The notes below the pieces were generated by a model. The model worked only from the letters and a program-made list of their open reading frames with translations, was not told where the DNA came from and ran no database searches. Shown here piece by piece: positions 36,927-47,743 of a stretch of 64,000 nucleotides of DNA. The DNA comes from Panorpa germanica. Taxonomy: Eukaryota; Arthropoda; Insecta; Mecoptera; Panorpidae. The translations under genes were made by a program, and so were the position numbers. Numbering within the stretch: the stretch's first letter is position 1; each line of letters begins with the position of its first letter. The DNA lies in the NCBI GenBank assembly GCA_963678705.1, contig OY783216.1, positions 6,510,001-6,574,000 of the forward strand. Direction: 5' to 3'.

Positions 36927-37543
36927 AATGGGCTTGTGTCCTCATTATTTAGTGGTCGATTTTTCAATTAATGTTAATAAATGTCTATTGGCGTATCTAT
37001 TTTATTAAATATCTAAATGTTGACAGAGATATAGCAATTAAGAATTTGAATTGTAGTTTTAGCGCTAGAAATGGTCGGCCATATTAGTATGACGTGAATG
37101 CATTTTAACGTCAGTTATTTGTTGAGTAGGTCAGTGCTGTGGTAATGTTTTGTAGCTGTTGATAGTCGAAATAATCAAGTTAAGTCAAAGAATAATACAT
37201 TTTTATTTTATTTAACCCTGTTACGGCAGACATAATATTGAAATTTTATTGTTCCTTGAAATAGCTGTAAATAATATTTGATATTTTGATATATAAATAC
37301 ATATAGCAGAGATTTATGAGCTGTCAGGTTGGCAGCGGTTGTGATATCACATGTATTTGGAATGTTGTACAACCTTGAATCCCTTTAATAATTAACGAGA
37401 CAAAATGACATTTTTAATTGTTAATATCTCCTAACATATAAGGAGTTATTAAAAAATAATTGAACATTTGAGGTTCTAGTAACCAAGTTTATCAATATAT
37501 AGTACACTTTTATAGAAATTAAAACATAAGACACAAGCCCATT
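36927..37543 (-). mobile_element. MITE family A, copy 6 (reverse)
   Basis: A 617-bp reverse copy from AATGGGCTTGTGTCCTCATT to GACACAAGCCCATT, inserted 33 nt after the donor of exon B. With copy 5 it brackets exon B in inverted orientation. Confidence 0.85.
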
Positions 37544-37726
37544 TAAGGTTAAAACACAAAATTATAATTAGAACAACATATGAGTTGGCCTTTAAATTGT
37601 CTTAAGCAAAAGAGCTGCAAAATAACATTTCAGAATGCTAGATTAGGGAACTTTTAATAAAATGTAAGTAAATTCTCAAAAACAAATTCCAGTTATTTCT
37701 AAAAATTAAAAAAAAAATCCAGCGCA

Positions 37727-38070
37727 ATGATAACAAAATGTATAAACACAAAAATGTTCCACGTTTTAAATTTGAAGCCGCTAATACAAGTGAAATATAT
37801 TTCATGCTTAGGAAACGGACTGGGGGTTGAGTACAGTTGGCATTACACTTTGGGGGATGCTTTAAAAGCAGCTAAAAAGAACAAACGACCAGTAATGTTA
37901 ATAATTCACGCAAATTGGTGTAAGGAGTGTCCAAAATTAGCAGAAAAATTTAGTAATTGTCGCTCAATTCTTAGATTAAGTGAAAATTTTAATATGGTAA
38001 ATACTGACGATAGTACATTCCCTCCTCTGGAAAAACATTTCTACATCCCTGATGGAGAATATATTCCTAG
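37727..38070 (+). CDS. TXNDC12-like first exon copy C (CKEC active site)
   Basis: A third copy of the exon. ATG at 37727 opens 114 codons plus two bases: EYSWHYTLGDALKAAKKNKR, VMLIIHANWCKECPKLAEKF and IPDGEYIP. The CxxC is CKEC with the usual preceding Trp. It ends CCTAG|GCAAGT, again a GC donor in phase 2 (38070/38071), compatible with the exon at 38738 and giving a 171-residue product. It is closer to copy B than to copy A, and shares upstream sequence (GAATGCTAGATT) and the downstream TTTGCAT-AAATTTGGAA with B. The two therefore arose by a DNA-level duplication of a roughly 490-bp segment. No clear signal peptide is present. Confidence 0.75.
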
Positions 38071-38737
38071 GCAAGTATTTTGCATTAAATTTGGAAGTGA
38101 TCCAATTCAATTGTATTCTTTATTTGTTTATTTAAAGTCCGCTTATCCCGAGATTTAAAAAAAATCTGATGAAACTGATTTGACACTTTTTTTGGTTAGC
38201 ATCTATCAATGAGTAAACAAGAAGCACTTATGTGATTTAGTATGAGAGTAAACGAGTCAGATATATAAGTGCTTAGCTGAGATAGAAAACGATTATTATT
38301 TTCTTTATATTATTAAACTAATCAGGAAAAAAGATTCTCTATGTTTGTTCAATGTGATTCTATAATGTTGTCTCTTTCTTTTTCCGACAAATATAAGATT
38401 ACTTTAATATACTTTTGTCTTAAGTCTACGCACTCGCATACGTTGTATAGGGAAGTAAAAAGTCTTAAGACAAATTTGACTTGGTTCTGTTCATTTAGTT
38501 GTAAGATAGAACACGTACCGAACAGACAATTCGTTTTAAAACTAGGACCTACAATTATTGGCCCAATTAAATGGCCAAATTTTTACGTCAAAAATTTGCC
38601 TAAAAACCAAAAATTTTATTGAGATATTTCTCGCCACAACAGTTCATCTGTGTGCTTCAATAGTAAATCAAAAATCTAATATTTAGATGTCTCTTTATTT
38701 ATCTTTCGTTTCTAATTTTTCATTTGTTTTGTTACAG
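38071..38737. other. last intron of nested thioredoxin gene
   Basis: Ends in a strong acceptor, TTTGTTTTGTTACAG. A 93-codon ORF at 38341-38622 has no recognised domain. Confidence 0.6.
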
Positions 38738-38909
38738 GATTCTTTTCCTCGATCCTGAAGGAAACGTTAGGACCGAAATTTGGAATAAAAAAGGAAATCG
38801 CGGTGAATACAAGTACTTTTATCCTGATACCAATGAAATAGAAATAGCCATGCAAGAAGCCCTTCAACTTATCAGCCCGGGTTACATACATAAAATTGAT
38901 GAGCTTTGA
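38738..38909 (+). CDS. TXNDC12: TXNDC12-like shared terminal exon
   Basis: The exon begins with G, which completes the Arg codon (AG+G) left by any of the three first exons, and continues ILFLDPEGNVRTEIWNKKG, then EYKYFYPDTNEIEIAMQEAL. It stops at 38907-38909 after PGYIHKIDEL. LFLDP-G--- --E--N--GN--YKYFY is the C-terminal half of TXNDC12/AGR proteins, containing the cis-Pro loop context. The IDEL ending resembles the KDEL-class ER retrieval signals (human TXNDC12 ends EDEL). AATAAA polyadenylation signals follow at 39008 and near 39159. Confidence 0.92.
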
Positions 38910-39007
38910 AAATCGCCTGAAAGATTTTGACGAATTGGTCAAAGAGGAATGAACATGGAGGTCACTACAAGCGCGGTCACTTCGGTTTTTTAAGATAACT
39001 TAAAATG

Positions 39008-39013
39008 AATAAA
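39008..39013 (+). terminator. polyadenylation signal of the thioredoxin-like gene
   Basis: AATAAA about 100 nt after the stop codon; a second AATAAA near 39159 is an alternative. Confidence 0.55.
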
Positions 39014-39751
39014 TTAACATAGTTATAAATTCTAAGCAAAAAAAAAACAATTATTTGTAAACTTTTTTTTAATGACATTTTCTTTATAATAAACATTAAT
39101 TATAGTACTATGAAATGTACTATAATAATCTAAATGTAACTTAACATGAATTTTGTAAATAAATTATAAAACAAGCGTTTTATAAAGGTACTAAAATGTT
39201 TTTCTCATTATAATCCAAAGCACACACCGCTAGCGGAAAATATTCAAAACCTAATAGGCTAGTGAGCTACTTTGGAAGAAAAGAAAAGGTCATACATAAA
39301 TTACGTCACATAAATTTAATTGTTTTTTAACCCCCGTCCCCATTGTTACATCCTGTCACACATTGCGGACCTCCTGAACACTGTTATGACATTACGCATT
39401 TGAAAAAAACCATTTTAGTATTTTTTTACTCGTTGTTTTCTCGGTCCTGCTTCTATGTCTTTTTTATGTCAAATTTTAGATTAGATGTGACGTCACAAAA
39501 CTTGTTACTCTTCCTGTCACCATAGCAGGTTCTAATCATAACAGTTTTTGTTAAAACCTTCATACACATGTGAACAATACCGCTGTTTAATAAATGTATG
39601 ACTATATTTAAATTCTAAACCCACAGAAAACCTAGTGCAGGTCCTTAACTCGAACCCGAAAGCATAATTAAAACTGTATATAAGGATAGGTAATAAAAGA
39701 TAAAAGATTGTGTACAATACTAACAGTAATTAGTAATAATTAGAAACTTAC
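39014..39751. other. sequence between nested gene and optional pyd exon
   Basis: AT-rich. No supported feature other than the alternative polyA signal. Confidence 0.5.
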
Positions 39752-39968
39752 CATACAGCCCTCGTCCACAGGTTCAGCATAAACCTCAATGGGTTCCAGT
39801 GGTGGAGGCGATGGCAGTGGTTGAGCTTGAGGTATAGATGGTAACGGTGGGCTATGGTGGTTATGCATGGCCAGTGAGGAGCGCCTCGAGCTCCCCAATG
39901 GTGTAGGAGTAGGGGGGCCCGAGCCGCAGTAGCTCGTTGAACGACGAGACCGCGCTGGGGACATATCC
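39752..39968 (-). CDS. pyd: pyd optional Pro/Ser-rich exon upstream of PDZ1
   Basis: Preceded by a very strong acceptor (long T-run, CTTTTGCAG, ends 39969) and followed by TATG|GTAAGT (39752/39751). Entered in phase 2, it encodes DMSPARSRRSTSYCGSGPPT, a run of Ser, His and Pro including PLPSIPQAQPLPSPPPLEP, and IEVYAEPVDEGCM, leaving in phase 0 for the PDZ1 acceptor. The high G+C content stands out. Only the three upstream first exons (phase 2) can use it; the three downstream ones skip it by position. It would add a proline-rich, phosphorylatable N-terminal segment to long isoforms. Confidence 0.82.
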
Positions 39969-41249
39969 CTGCAAAAGAAAAAAAAACCATTATTAAAAAA
40001 AAACTTGGTATATGGTAAAAGAATAATAATGAAAAATATTTGCACGTTATCTTTTGCAAATTTAAAATAAATAAATTCAGCAGTTTTATGTTTATGAATT
40101 GTTTACAACAAGAGAATATATTTACTTTAAATTACGTATTCTCAGTCATGCTTATGTTGTGTACGATGGGAACATTGTTATTTTATGAAACGAACAGGAA
40201 AAAATAATCGTAATACGACGAAACTTTGCAAACAGGGGATTAAAATAACATACTAGTATGTATGCTATTAATTACATTATTTTATTTGTGGTTAAACAAG
40301 TTATACTTTTTTTTGGCCTTCGTGAATATGAAACGCCTGCCAAAATAAAAACGCAACATATATTACAGTTACCAGAAATTCATCAAGCGTAATTAATTCA
40401 TAATTTCCCCATGCACTCATTACTTCAATAACGCCCAAATTTTCGATAAACAGTACACTGAATCCTATAAATAATTCGGATTAACAAATTGCCGTTGGAT
40501 TTAGATTTTACAACGTGCTTAATTGCTGTGTGATAATACGTGATACGGTTGCCTGCACAATACTAATTGAAAGGGAGAGTGAAAGGAAACGACAGAAAGA
40601 GACAGAATTAGTTATACGAAGTGTAAAATACCACGGACGCGAACGGTGCAATTAACAGATAGTGTACAGAAGCGAAACAAAACATAAAAAAGTTGAAAAC
40701 TGAAAAAAATAATGAAAGAACTTTAAAGTGTTTAAAATTTGTTATGTGGTAAGTTTGAAAAAAAAAACAAAAAGTTTTAAATGTAGAAATGTAATTTGTT
40801 GTAACATTTAGAGCGCCCTCTGGTGCGATTTACAAAAACTACTACTGACATATTTAAATAATGTTCCATTTTGAGTTAATAAGCTGTTTAAATTTCTCTG
40901 GATGTCAGTCTAAAATATTAATAAAAGAGCTCATTTGAAAAGTGTCTCTATTTTCGAGATATTTGCGTCTCGATATTTTTAACTTAATTTTTTTTTAAAT
41001 CAGAGACCTATTGTAAGACGGGTATTGTGAAATCTTTGTGAACTACTTTTTTATTTTCTATTTCTTGTTCCAAATTATCTTTTTGTCTACACGACATGAT
41101 ATTATTAGCGATATTTTGCTCTGAAACTTTTAGTACTACCCTGGTACAATTTGGAACATTCTACGCTGGGTAAATCTCAGCCTGGTACATTCATTATATA
41201 ACAGTCAATAGAGTTACATCTAGTCTTACATTGTATACAATTACTAAAT
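39969..41249. other. pyd intron upstream of the optional exon
   Basis: Contains AT-rich DNA. A ~50-bp stretch at 41192-41245 recurs at 45102-45155. No gene. Confidence 0.45.
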
Positions 41250-41658
41250 TTTTGGTGGCCATCTAAAGTGTAAACTGTTATTTTCCACGAAAAATTCCGC
41301 CATTTTGTGGGTGGGAAACACCCTTAATATAAAAAAATTGTTTTTATCTAAACGTTGGGGTGAGGTATTTTATATGTAGAAAATGTGTACGAAGTTTGAA
41401 ATAAATCGGTCAATTAGTTTTTAAATAGTCGTGAACACGGACTTTGAAAAAGTAGTTTTTAGAAAAACGCGTCTAAAGTTTTTTCATTGTAGTGTATAGT
41501 ATACAGAGTGTATTGTCAATACAGACAATAGACAATAACTTCAAGAATATTGCTTAGATCGGCTTAAAATTTTAAGGACATATTCTTTAAATGTTAAACA
41601 ATAAGAAAAGACAAAAAAAAAATTGGATTTTTTGAAAGTGACAACCCTAACCCCTCCC
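41250..41658 (-). mobile_element. piggyBac-like MITE, family B copy 2 (truncated)
   Basis: Reverse complement of 17108-17535, sharing the blocks AAAATTCCGCCATTTTGTGG and GGGTGGGAAACACCCTTAA and the end CCCTAACCCCTCCC next to TTAA (41659-41662). The distal half is missing. Confidence 0.75.
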
Positions 41659-42119
41659 TTAATTCGGCACTGTAACTAAACAAAATATAGTTTGTAAAGT
41701 TCTGCATATGCTTTGAGAGATCCTGTTCCCAAATGAACTGGGTGCGACGTATATGCAAATTAATTACAAAGATTTAATTATAATGTGAATTATACATGAA
41801 ACTTTTCAATTAAATTTTATACATTCGCATTTTTATTTAATACATTAATGTAATATAATACATGTTATAGTATTTGGAGAATAAGTATAATTGTAATTTT
41901 CTTTCTCTTTTTAATTTTTTTCATTTTTGTTTTTATCATTTCATAAAACATGGCAGTAGAGTGAATTGTGCAATGAATTACTTCTTTTGTGCATATCAAC
42001 ACGTGTGTGTTTGTGGATATGTGAGTGTGTGTGTGTGCAGTACTACTATCATACTATTCTTCATATTACTGCTAAAATGCAGATGTGATCAAACTTCGGT
42101 CCGAAACATTTTTTAAATA

Positions 42120-42435
42120 ACAAAATAAAAATGAATTGCGGAGCTAGAGAGAAGAAGGGTAGAGATTTGCGGAGAGCAGATAAGGAAGACAAGAAGTGGA
42201 TGGCGGAGATAGAGCCAAGAAGAAAATAGTAAAGGAAGAGAGCCATGAATAAATAGTAAACGGAGAGAAACAATGAGGAGTAGGGAGCAAGAAAATATAG
42301 AAACAAGATTGCTATTGGAATCATTAAAAATGTTAGAATAATTTTAAGTTTAGGTTAGCAATGAGATGTAAGCACGTGATTTAATATTGAAAGAATGTAA
42401 AGTGTAACACACATTAAATTAATAAATAAATAACA
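42120..42435 (+). mobile_element. non-LTR retrotransposon 3' remnant with TAAA tail
   Basis: Purine-rich with GTGGATGGCGGAGATAG, corresponding to the ORF2 end at 51520-51540. A 3' UTR and AAATTAATAAATAAATAA tail follow at about 42412-42432. Too degraded to code. Confidence 0.5.
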
Positions 42436-45400
42436 TATTACGGTTGTGGTACACATTTAAAGCCGGCAGTTCACTCTCGCTGAGGCAGGCGAGATCGAGT
42501 GTGTACTGTAGCTCTCGTCTCGCGTTGACTTGCCTCGGTTGATGAGCGGTCTTTCGACACAAGTCAAAGGAAACGAGAGGTGAGACCAATAGCCATGTTC
42601 ATTCTCGGCACATCGACAAATGTTTTGACAAGTGTATCAAAATGTGAGTGTATTTAAAACATCAAGTATTTGCAAGGTGTGATTAAAACGTAGCGGCAAT
42701 TTATGCATTAATTGTTAGTTGATTAAATCCATTTTCTTTTCTTATGGTGGGGCTGCTGTCAGGAAGCATAGTTTTTTATTTGACGTAAAAGTAAGTGACA
42801 CATTTGATACCATCTGCAACCACTCGTTCAATATTGCTTAAGAATTATATATTTATAATAAACAGTGTCTTTAACATAAAAAAATGCGCTTAACCGACAC
42901 AAATGAATAAATTAAAAATTCAAATAATTTCGTTTTTTCTTGAGGATTTTATTTATTCCTATTGTTATTAGGATCACTATTTTTATCCTCACTAATATAT
43001 TAATATTCTTAATATTTTTAAGTGTAATACTTTTTGTTTCGTTATTCAAATATATTAGAGTATGCTTGGCTATCGCTGTTATACGTATTCACTATTTATA
43101 TGCAAATGTGTGTACGAGGATTATAGTAGTACTTCACTAAGAATTGCCATGAGTAGAGATGCGGGTCGAACACTGAACTCACACATATCAGTTCAGTGAT
43201 TCTGGCATGGATCTTTAACCTTTTTTGTTTTAAATTAATAAAGCTTTTATTCATTCATCATTTCACCCAAAAAACACTTATTTTGTTGAATGATTAATAT
43301 ACTAAGAGGACAATCTGTTAACATTGGACAGGTACAAACATTTTTCATATTATAACCCGATAAGGTTTTCCAACCCTGTTTTTCTTATCACATGGGAAAT
43401 ATTATTATCTATAAGACGATATAAAAAACTGTGTGAAAATATTTTTATAAATAAAAATAAAATAAAAGTTCTATAGGAAATAAATGCATTATGCCTTTAA
43501 AGAAGTATGTAATTGGGTAGTTTCCTTTGTCCTAAAATATTTTCTTTCAAAGAATCTCCGCCACCATTGCCTTCCCAAATCAGATTTCTATTTAAATATT
43601 CTGCACCCCACTATTTTCCCTTGTTGTATACATTTTCTTTTCATGTTCAAATATCGTGTAAGCACTTTAAACGGTACTTCACAGTTTCCACAGCTCTTTT
43701 TATCATAGTTTTATTTTCTGTATGAATAGTAAGGATGAATAATGTGAACTTATGTTTCCTGATCTAAAGGAATAATTATAAACGCGACACTTTTGAAAAA
43801 AGAACATTTCTAAGAATTATCTTACAAGAGGAAATGATATCCATGGTTGCAGGTAAGGATTGTTACTATTCAGCATGAGAAATGTCAGAGGCGTAATTAG
43901 GCATTGAGAGCACCGGTGCAAGTGAGCAAATAATTAAATATATTTTCCTAGGGCCTCCTTTCTCACGCTTCATAAATTTGTTTCAATAAAACAGTAACAT
44001 ATTTGACTCGATTGCCCCAGCCTAGTTACGTCCCTGGCGAAATGTATCTGTGTGTGTTTATATCCGAGATAAGGTATAAAATAGTTCACTAATCACCTGG
44101 AAATGTAGAAAAAAGCAACTAATGAATGAACTCAGTCTGACAGACAAATACCAGCGTGTTAAGAATACAAAAACCCAGGTAAAACATTTCAATGATTCCA
44201 AGAACTGGAAAGGAAATAATAATATTGATGATTATAAGTTTGTTTCAGGTTAAGGGGAAGGTGTCCTGAAAAAAGAGATATATAATATAAATGAGGAGAG
44301 TTTGGTGGTGATACATGCTTAAAAGAGTTAATATGAGCTGTATAAATCTGATTACAATTTTAATTGTTTTTTTTTTATATATATATAATTTCTCGGGCTT
44401 CCTAGGCACGTAGCCTTTTATCGCCCCTGATATTGTTTTGCTTCTTCTTATACTTTATATCCCGATAACAAAAATGTTAATTCTCATATTCTATGTCAAT
44501 TCTAATGTTAAGTCTAACAAAATGTTAAAAATGCTGTTATAAATTTCTGTTTCCCAATCAAAAAGGCGGTGTTAACAGGAAGCGTCTGCGAAGTCTGTAG
44601 CACCGCCCTAAAATTTTTAATTGTTTGAAATTGTATCGCTAATGAATTGGACGATCAATATATCAAATAATTTTAATTTTAATGTACGTAATATTTTTTT
44701 TTTGCTGTGATATAAAAGTACATAAGACCAACATACAAGCATCTGACTCAGCCGACAGCCGGATAGTTCGACGGACTATCGTCTGCACTAGGAGTGAAGT
44801 GAATTCAATGTCCGAGCGTCCGAGGACTATTCACCGGTCATGGTCGCTGGGAAGGTAACAGCTGCGCGATACGCTGGACCGACGGACTGAGATCTTCGGA
44901 TTTCCGTCTGCCACTGACCTCTATATCACCGATAATGGGTTTCTTTTATTTTGTTTGAAATTTCAAGGTACTCATGATTTTCGAATTTGTCTTTTTGTGC
45001 AACATGCTCGTCTATGAAGCAGGCGCCAAAGAAAAGCTTACTTTACTTTGGAAAGATTATGACCCTTTGCATCTAGTCTAAGTCACTTCCAATACAGTCA
45101 CTATATATCAGTCAATTGAGTTTCATCTAGTCTTGCATTGTATACACTTTCTATATTTGTTAGTAAACAATATTGTAGCAATATCATTTGTAATTAGTAC
45201 ATTTAAATTATTCTTTGACGTTTAAATGTACCTCAAGCCGGTCCTGCACATTCACCCGTCCTCATTTCCGACTAACACTACGTATAACTAATGTATACTT
45301 AAATGATATTCATTTTATATTAAATGTATATTAGCGACACGTATTCATTAAAAGATATGAAACTTATAAACTTTGATACAAAACATCAGGAAGTATTAAA

Positions 45401-45848
45401 ATTGTATGTAATACAAAACAAGGGTTACCCGGGTAGCTGTGCAGAACTCTATTCATCTTCATCATACACATGCAAATTAAATGTTATCACTTTATCTTTC
45501 TCTCACTCACTCTCTGTATTTCTCTAATATTCATTTGATTGTGTGTGAAAGTGAATCAATTCAAAACAAACTTCATGATGTTTCGAATCGTTATCAAGAT
45601 AATAAAACGTATTGTGTTACAACAAGTTCATGGACTTCCTTCCATTCATTTAGATCAGAGATGGGGAACCCGTGGCATACGGTCGTAAAGGACCTTTTTT
45701 AAATTTTTTGGCATCTTTGTTATATATCACATTTTTTAGAATTAGCAAATGGGTAAAAGGAATATGTATTGTATTGTATTCATTAATTAAACAGACTACA
45801 TTACATTTCATTACATAAACCATTTTAAAACTATGTTAAAACTACATA
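42436..45848. other. intron with two GC-rich islands
   Basis: Island 1 (42460-42600) has imperfect inverted GAGGCAGGCGAGA/TCTCGCGTTGACTTGCCTC blocks. Island 2 (44740-44935) is rich in GACGG/CCGTC with minus-strand TCAGT cores. Either could be a regulatory or 5' UTR segment or an old element. ORFs at 42940-43725 and 45324-45702 lack domain signals. Confidence 0.4.
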
Positions 45849-46006
45849 TCAAGCTTCATCTGCCTTGTCTTTTAATACCCTTCCTTTATTCCGAACTTCA
45901 TTTAACCATTTTATTCTCTCCTTCTTCCATAGTAAGATCTCTATCAGATCTACCTCACTTTTTAACTTCTCCCGACACCTACTCTTAATGTGTTCTAATG
46001 TGTCCA
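45849..46006 (-). mobile_element. non-LTR ORF2 C-terminus, fragment 1
   Basis: On the minus strand the frame reads VDTLEHIKSRCREKLKSEVD, then LIEILLWKKERIKWLNEVR, and ends at a stop. The H-x3-C half of a C-terminal zinc knuckle followed by a basic helix is the ORF2 end of R1-like/Hymenoptera-type non-LTR elements. A sister fragment lies at 46361-46600 in the same orientation. Confidence 0.7.
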
Positions 46007-46010
46007 CTTA

Positions 46011-46265
46011 AACCAGTAAACATTTTGGAGTCACTTTGCCATCATTTTGAAAATGCGTAAAATATTTTTGTCATGAAAGAGTTCATTTATAGTTCAGTCG
46101 CTCATATAAAATGTGTAATTTATCGGCTACTAATGGTGAAACCATTCCACCTGTCGGAATACAAATGAAAATAAAGTTGATGTGAACTATAATTGAAGTG
46201 AAATAGTGATAGAAACGTCACAAAACAGGACACTGCACCAAATTGTTTACAGGGATATTTAATTT
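46011..46265 (+). repeat. dispersed repeat I, copy 2
   Basis: Matches 8483-8715 over its length (TTTGGAGTCACTTTGCCAT, CCACCTGTCGGAATACAAAT). It separates the two retrotransposon fragments. Confidence 0.6.
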
Positions 46266-46360
46266 TTCAGAAATAGCAAAAGGGTCAAGAGTATTCATTA
46301 ATTTAACATATGTGCCGTTGTGCATTATATTCTTCCGCCCTAAATTTACATTCTTATTAC

Positions 46361-46600
46361 TTCAGATCAAGCTTCACCTCCCTTGTCCTTAATTTCCCTT
46401 CTCTTACTCCGAACTTCATTCATCCATTTTATTCTCTTCTTCTTCCTTTGTAAGATTTCTATCAGGTCTACTTCACTTTCCAACTTCTCCCAACACATAC
46501 TCTTAATATGATCTAATGTTTCTACTTCCTTACCTACATCCTACATAGTTTCTCACCCTCTCCACTCGTTTCTACTTCCCCTTTCTTCAGTAAAGAGCAA
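46361..46600 (-). mobile_element. non-LTR ORF2 C-terminus, fragment 2
   Basis: Minus-strand frame VETLDHIKSMCWEKLESEVD, LIEILQRKKKRIKWMNEVR, stop. It is diverged from but colinear with fragment 1. The Cys of the knuckle is kept; the element is 5'-truncated. Confidence 0.7.
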
Positions 46601-47410
46601 TATGTAAACGAAACATTTTAAGATTACTTAACTTCAATGTCTAAATATATTGAATAGTGACTTTGAACAACATATTTTTCACATTAGCTGGCATTTCGAA
46701 AGTTTTTAGAAAACTACATTGATTATTGATTGATTATTAATTAGAATAAAGGGTGTCTCTGATTCCTATAGAAAAATCGCATACTAATACAAAAAGCACT
46801 CGTATTCTTCTTGTGATATAGCTTGTTATATCCTATTGATGGTGACGTCATTCGTCACATACTGGTATTGACGTCACGATATTCTCTTAATGTATTTTTA
46901 CTTAATTAAAAAATATAATATTGTAAAAACAAAATGTTTCTATGTCAAGTTAGTCAGTCTGTTAAATTAAAGTAAACGTTATTTATGGACGACTCTGGAG
47001 CGGTGAAACTAATGAATTTACTCTTGTCCGTAGTAGCTAAATTGCATTTCACAAAAATCGTGTATGCGGAACTAATATATTTACAGAAAATTAAATGACA
47101 AGTACTCGTTTATAATTTTTCTAATTATGTATAATATGTGATATACGAGTACATGTTACATACAATATAAGTAAAAAGGGCTGCATCACATTGGAATAGA
47201 CTGCGCCCGTCTTCTTTATCCAAAAGAACCGTGATTAAAGCGTACAGTACAAAAAATAAAAAAAAATATTTTCGCGTAAATATTTAAAGTAATATTTTCA
47301 AATCTGCAATTTTTTTTTTTAAATAATATGGGGCAAGCGGTACTAAAAACTATATTTACATTTGATTAACCAACCCACCCCCCGCCCCTCCCCTGTACCC
47401 AACACCGCTT
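46601..47410. other. intron, nothing recognised
   Basis: No supported feature; a C-rich run at 47371-47398 is low complexity. Confidence 0.45.
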
Positions 47411-47691
47411 TCAATTAACTCTTCCACTTAAGAAAGCAATTAAAATATTTTGCGCGTTTTGTCCTGGTCCTTCAGTCCATGGTCCATCTCTAAATGACTC
47501 ACCCATCAAATAAATTGATTTTGCTCTTTGCTCAAGTACGTGCTCAGTTTGGTAGTTGAATGATGGGTCCACAGACTGCGCGGGAGAGAGGGGGATGCAA
47601 TACTCCCACTCCAGACTGTTTATAGTCCGATCATCGCTGCTTAGGCTGGGTATTTTAATTACAACCAGACTGTTAGACCTGTTGAACACTG
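47411..47691 (-). other. unassigned coding-like ORF beside first exon C
   Basis: An open frame of 92 codons on the minus strand with no ATG at its start. It includes KIPSLSSDDRTINSLEWEYC and IPLSPAQSVDPSFNYQTEH and is GC-richer than its surroundings. A TCAG acceptor could begin it near 47692, and ATGG|GTGAGT near 47493 could end it, but in phase 1, which fits no pyd exon. It may be an exon of an unknown gene, a leader segment, or an old element. Confidence 0.25.
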
Positions 47692-47705
47692 AGGTGTTGA
47701 CTCAC

Positions 47706-47743
47706 GTCCTTGGTTTTGCTTTAGTGCTATTTTTGGGGCTCAT
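47706..47743 (-). CDS. pyd: pyd candidate alternative first exon C (12 codons)
   Basis: ATG at 47743-47741 in the insect-like context CAAAATG opens MSPKNSTKAKPR plus two bases, then AGGAC|GTGAGT, a strong donor (47705). Phase 2 matches the acceptor of the optional exon (AC+G = Thr, then DMSPARS). An in-frame TAA lies about 14 codons upstream. The very short length makes this the least certain of the six starts. Confidence 0.42.

Noticed and set aside
36544-38070. Thioredoxin copies B and C as processed retrocopies
   Set aside because: They end exactly at the exon boundary with donor-like sequence, share flanking intron sequence, and lack the terminal exon and poly(A); DNA-level duplication fits better.
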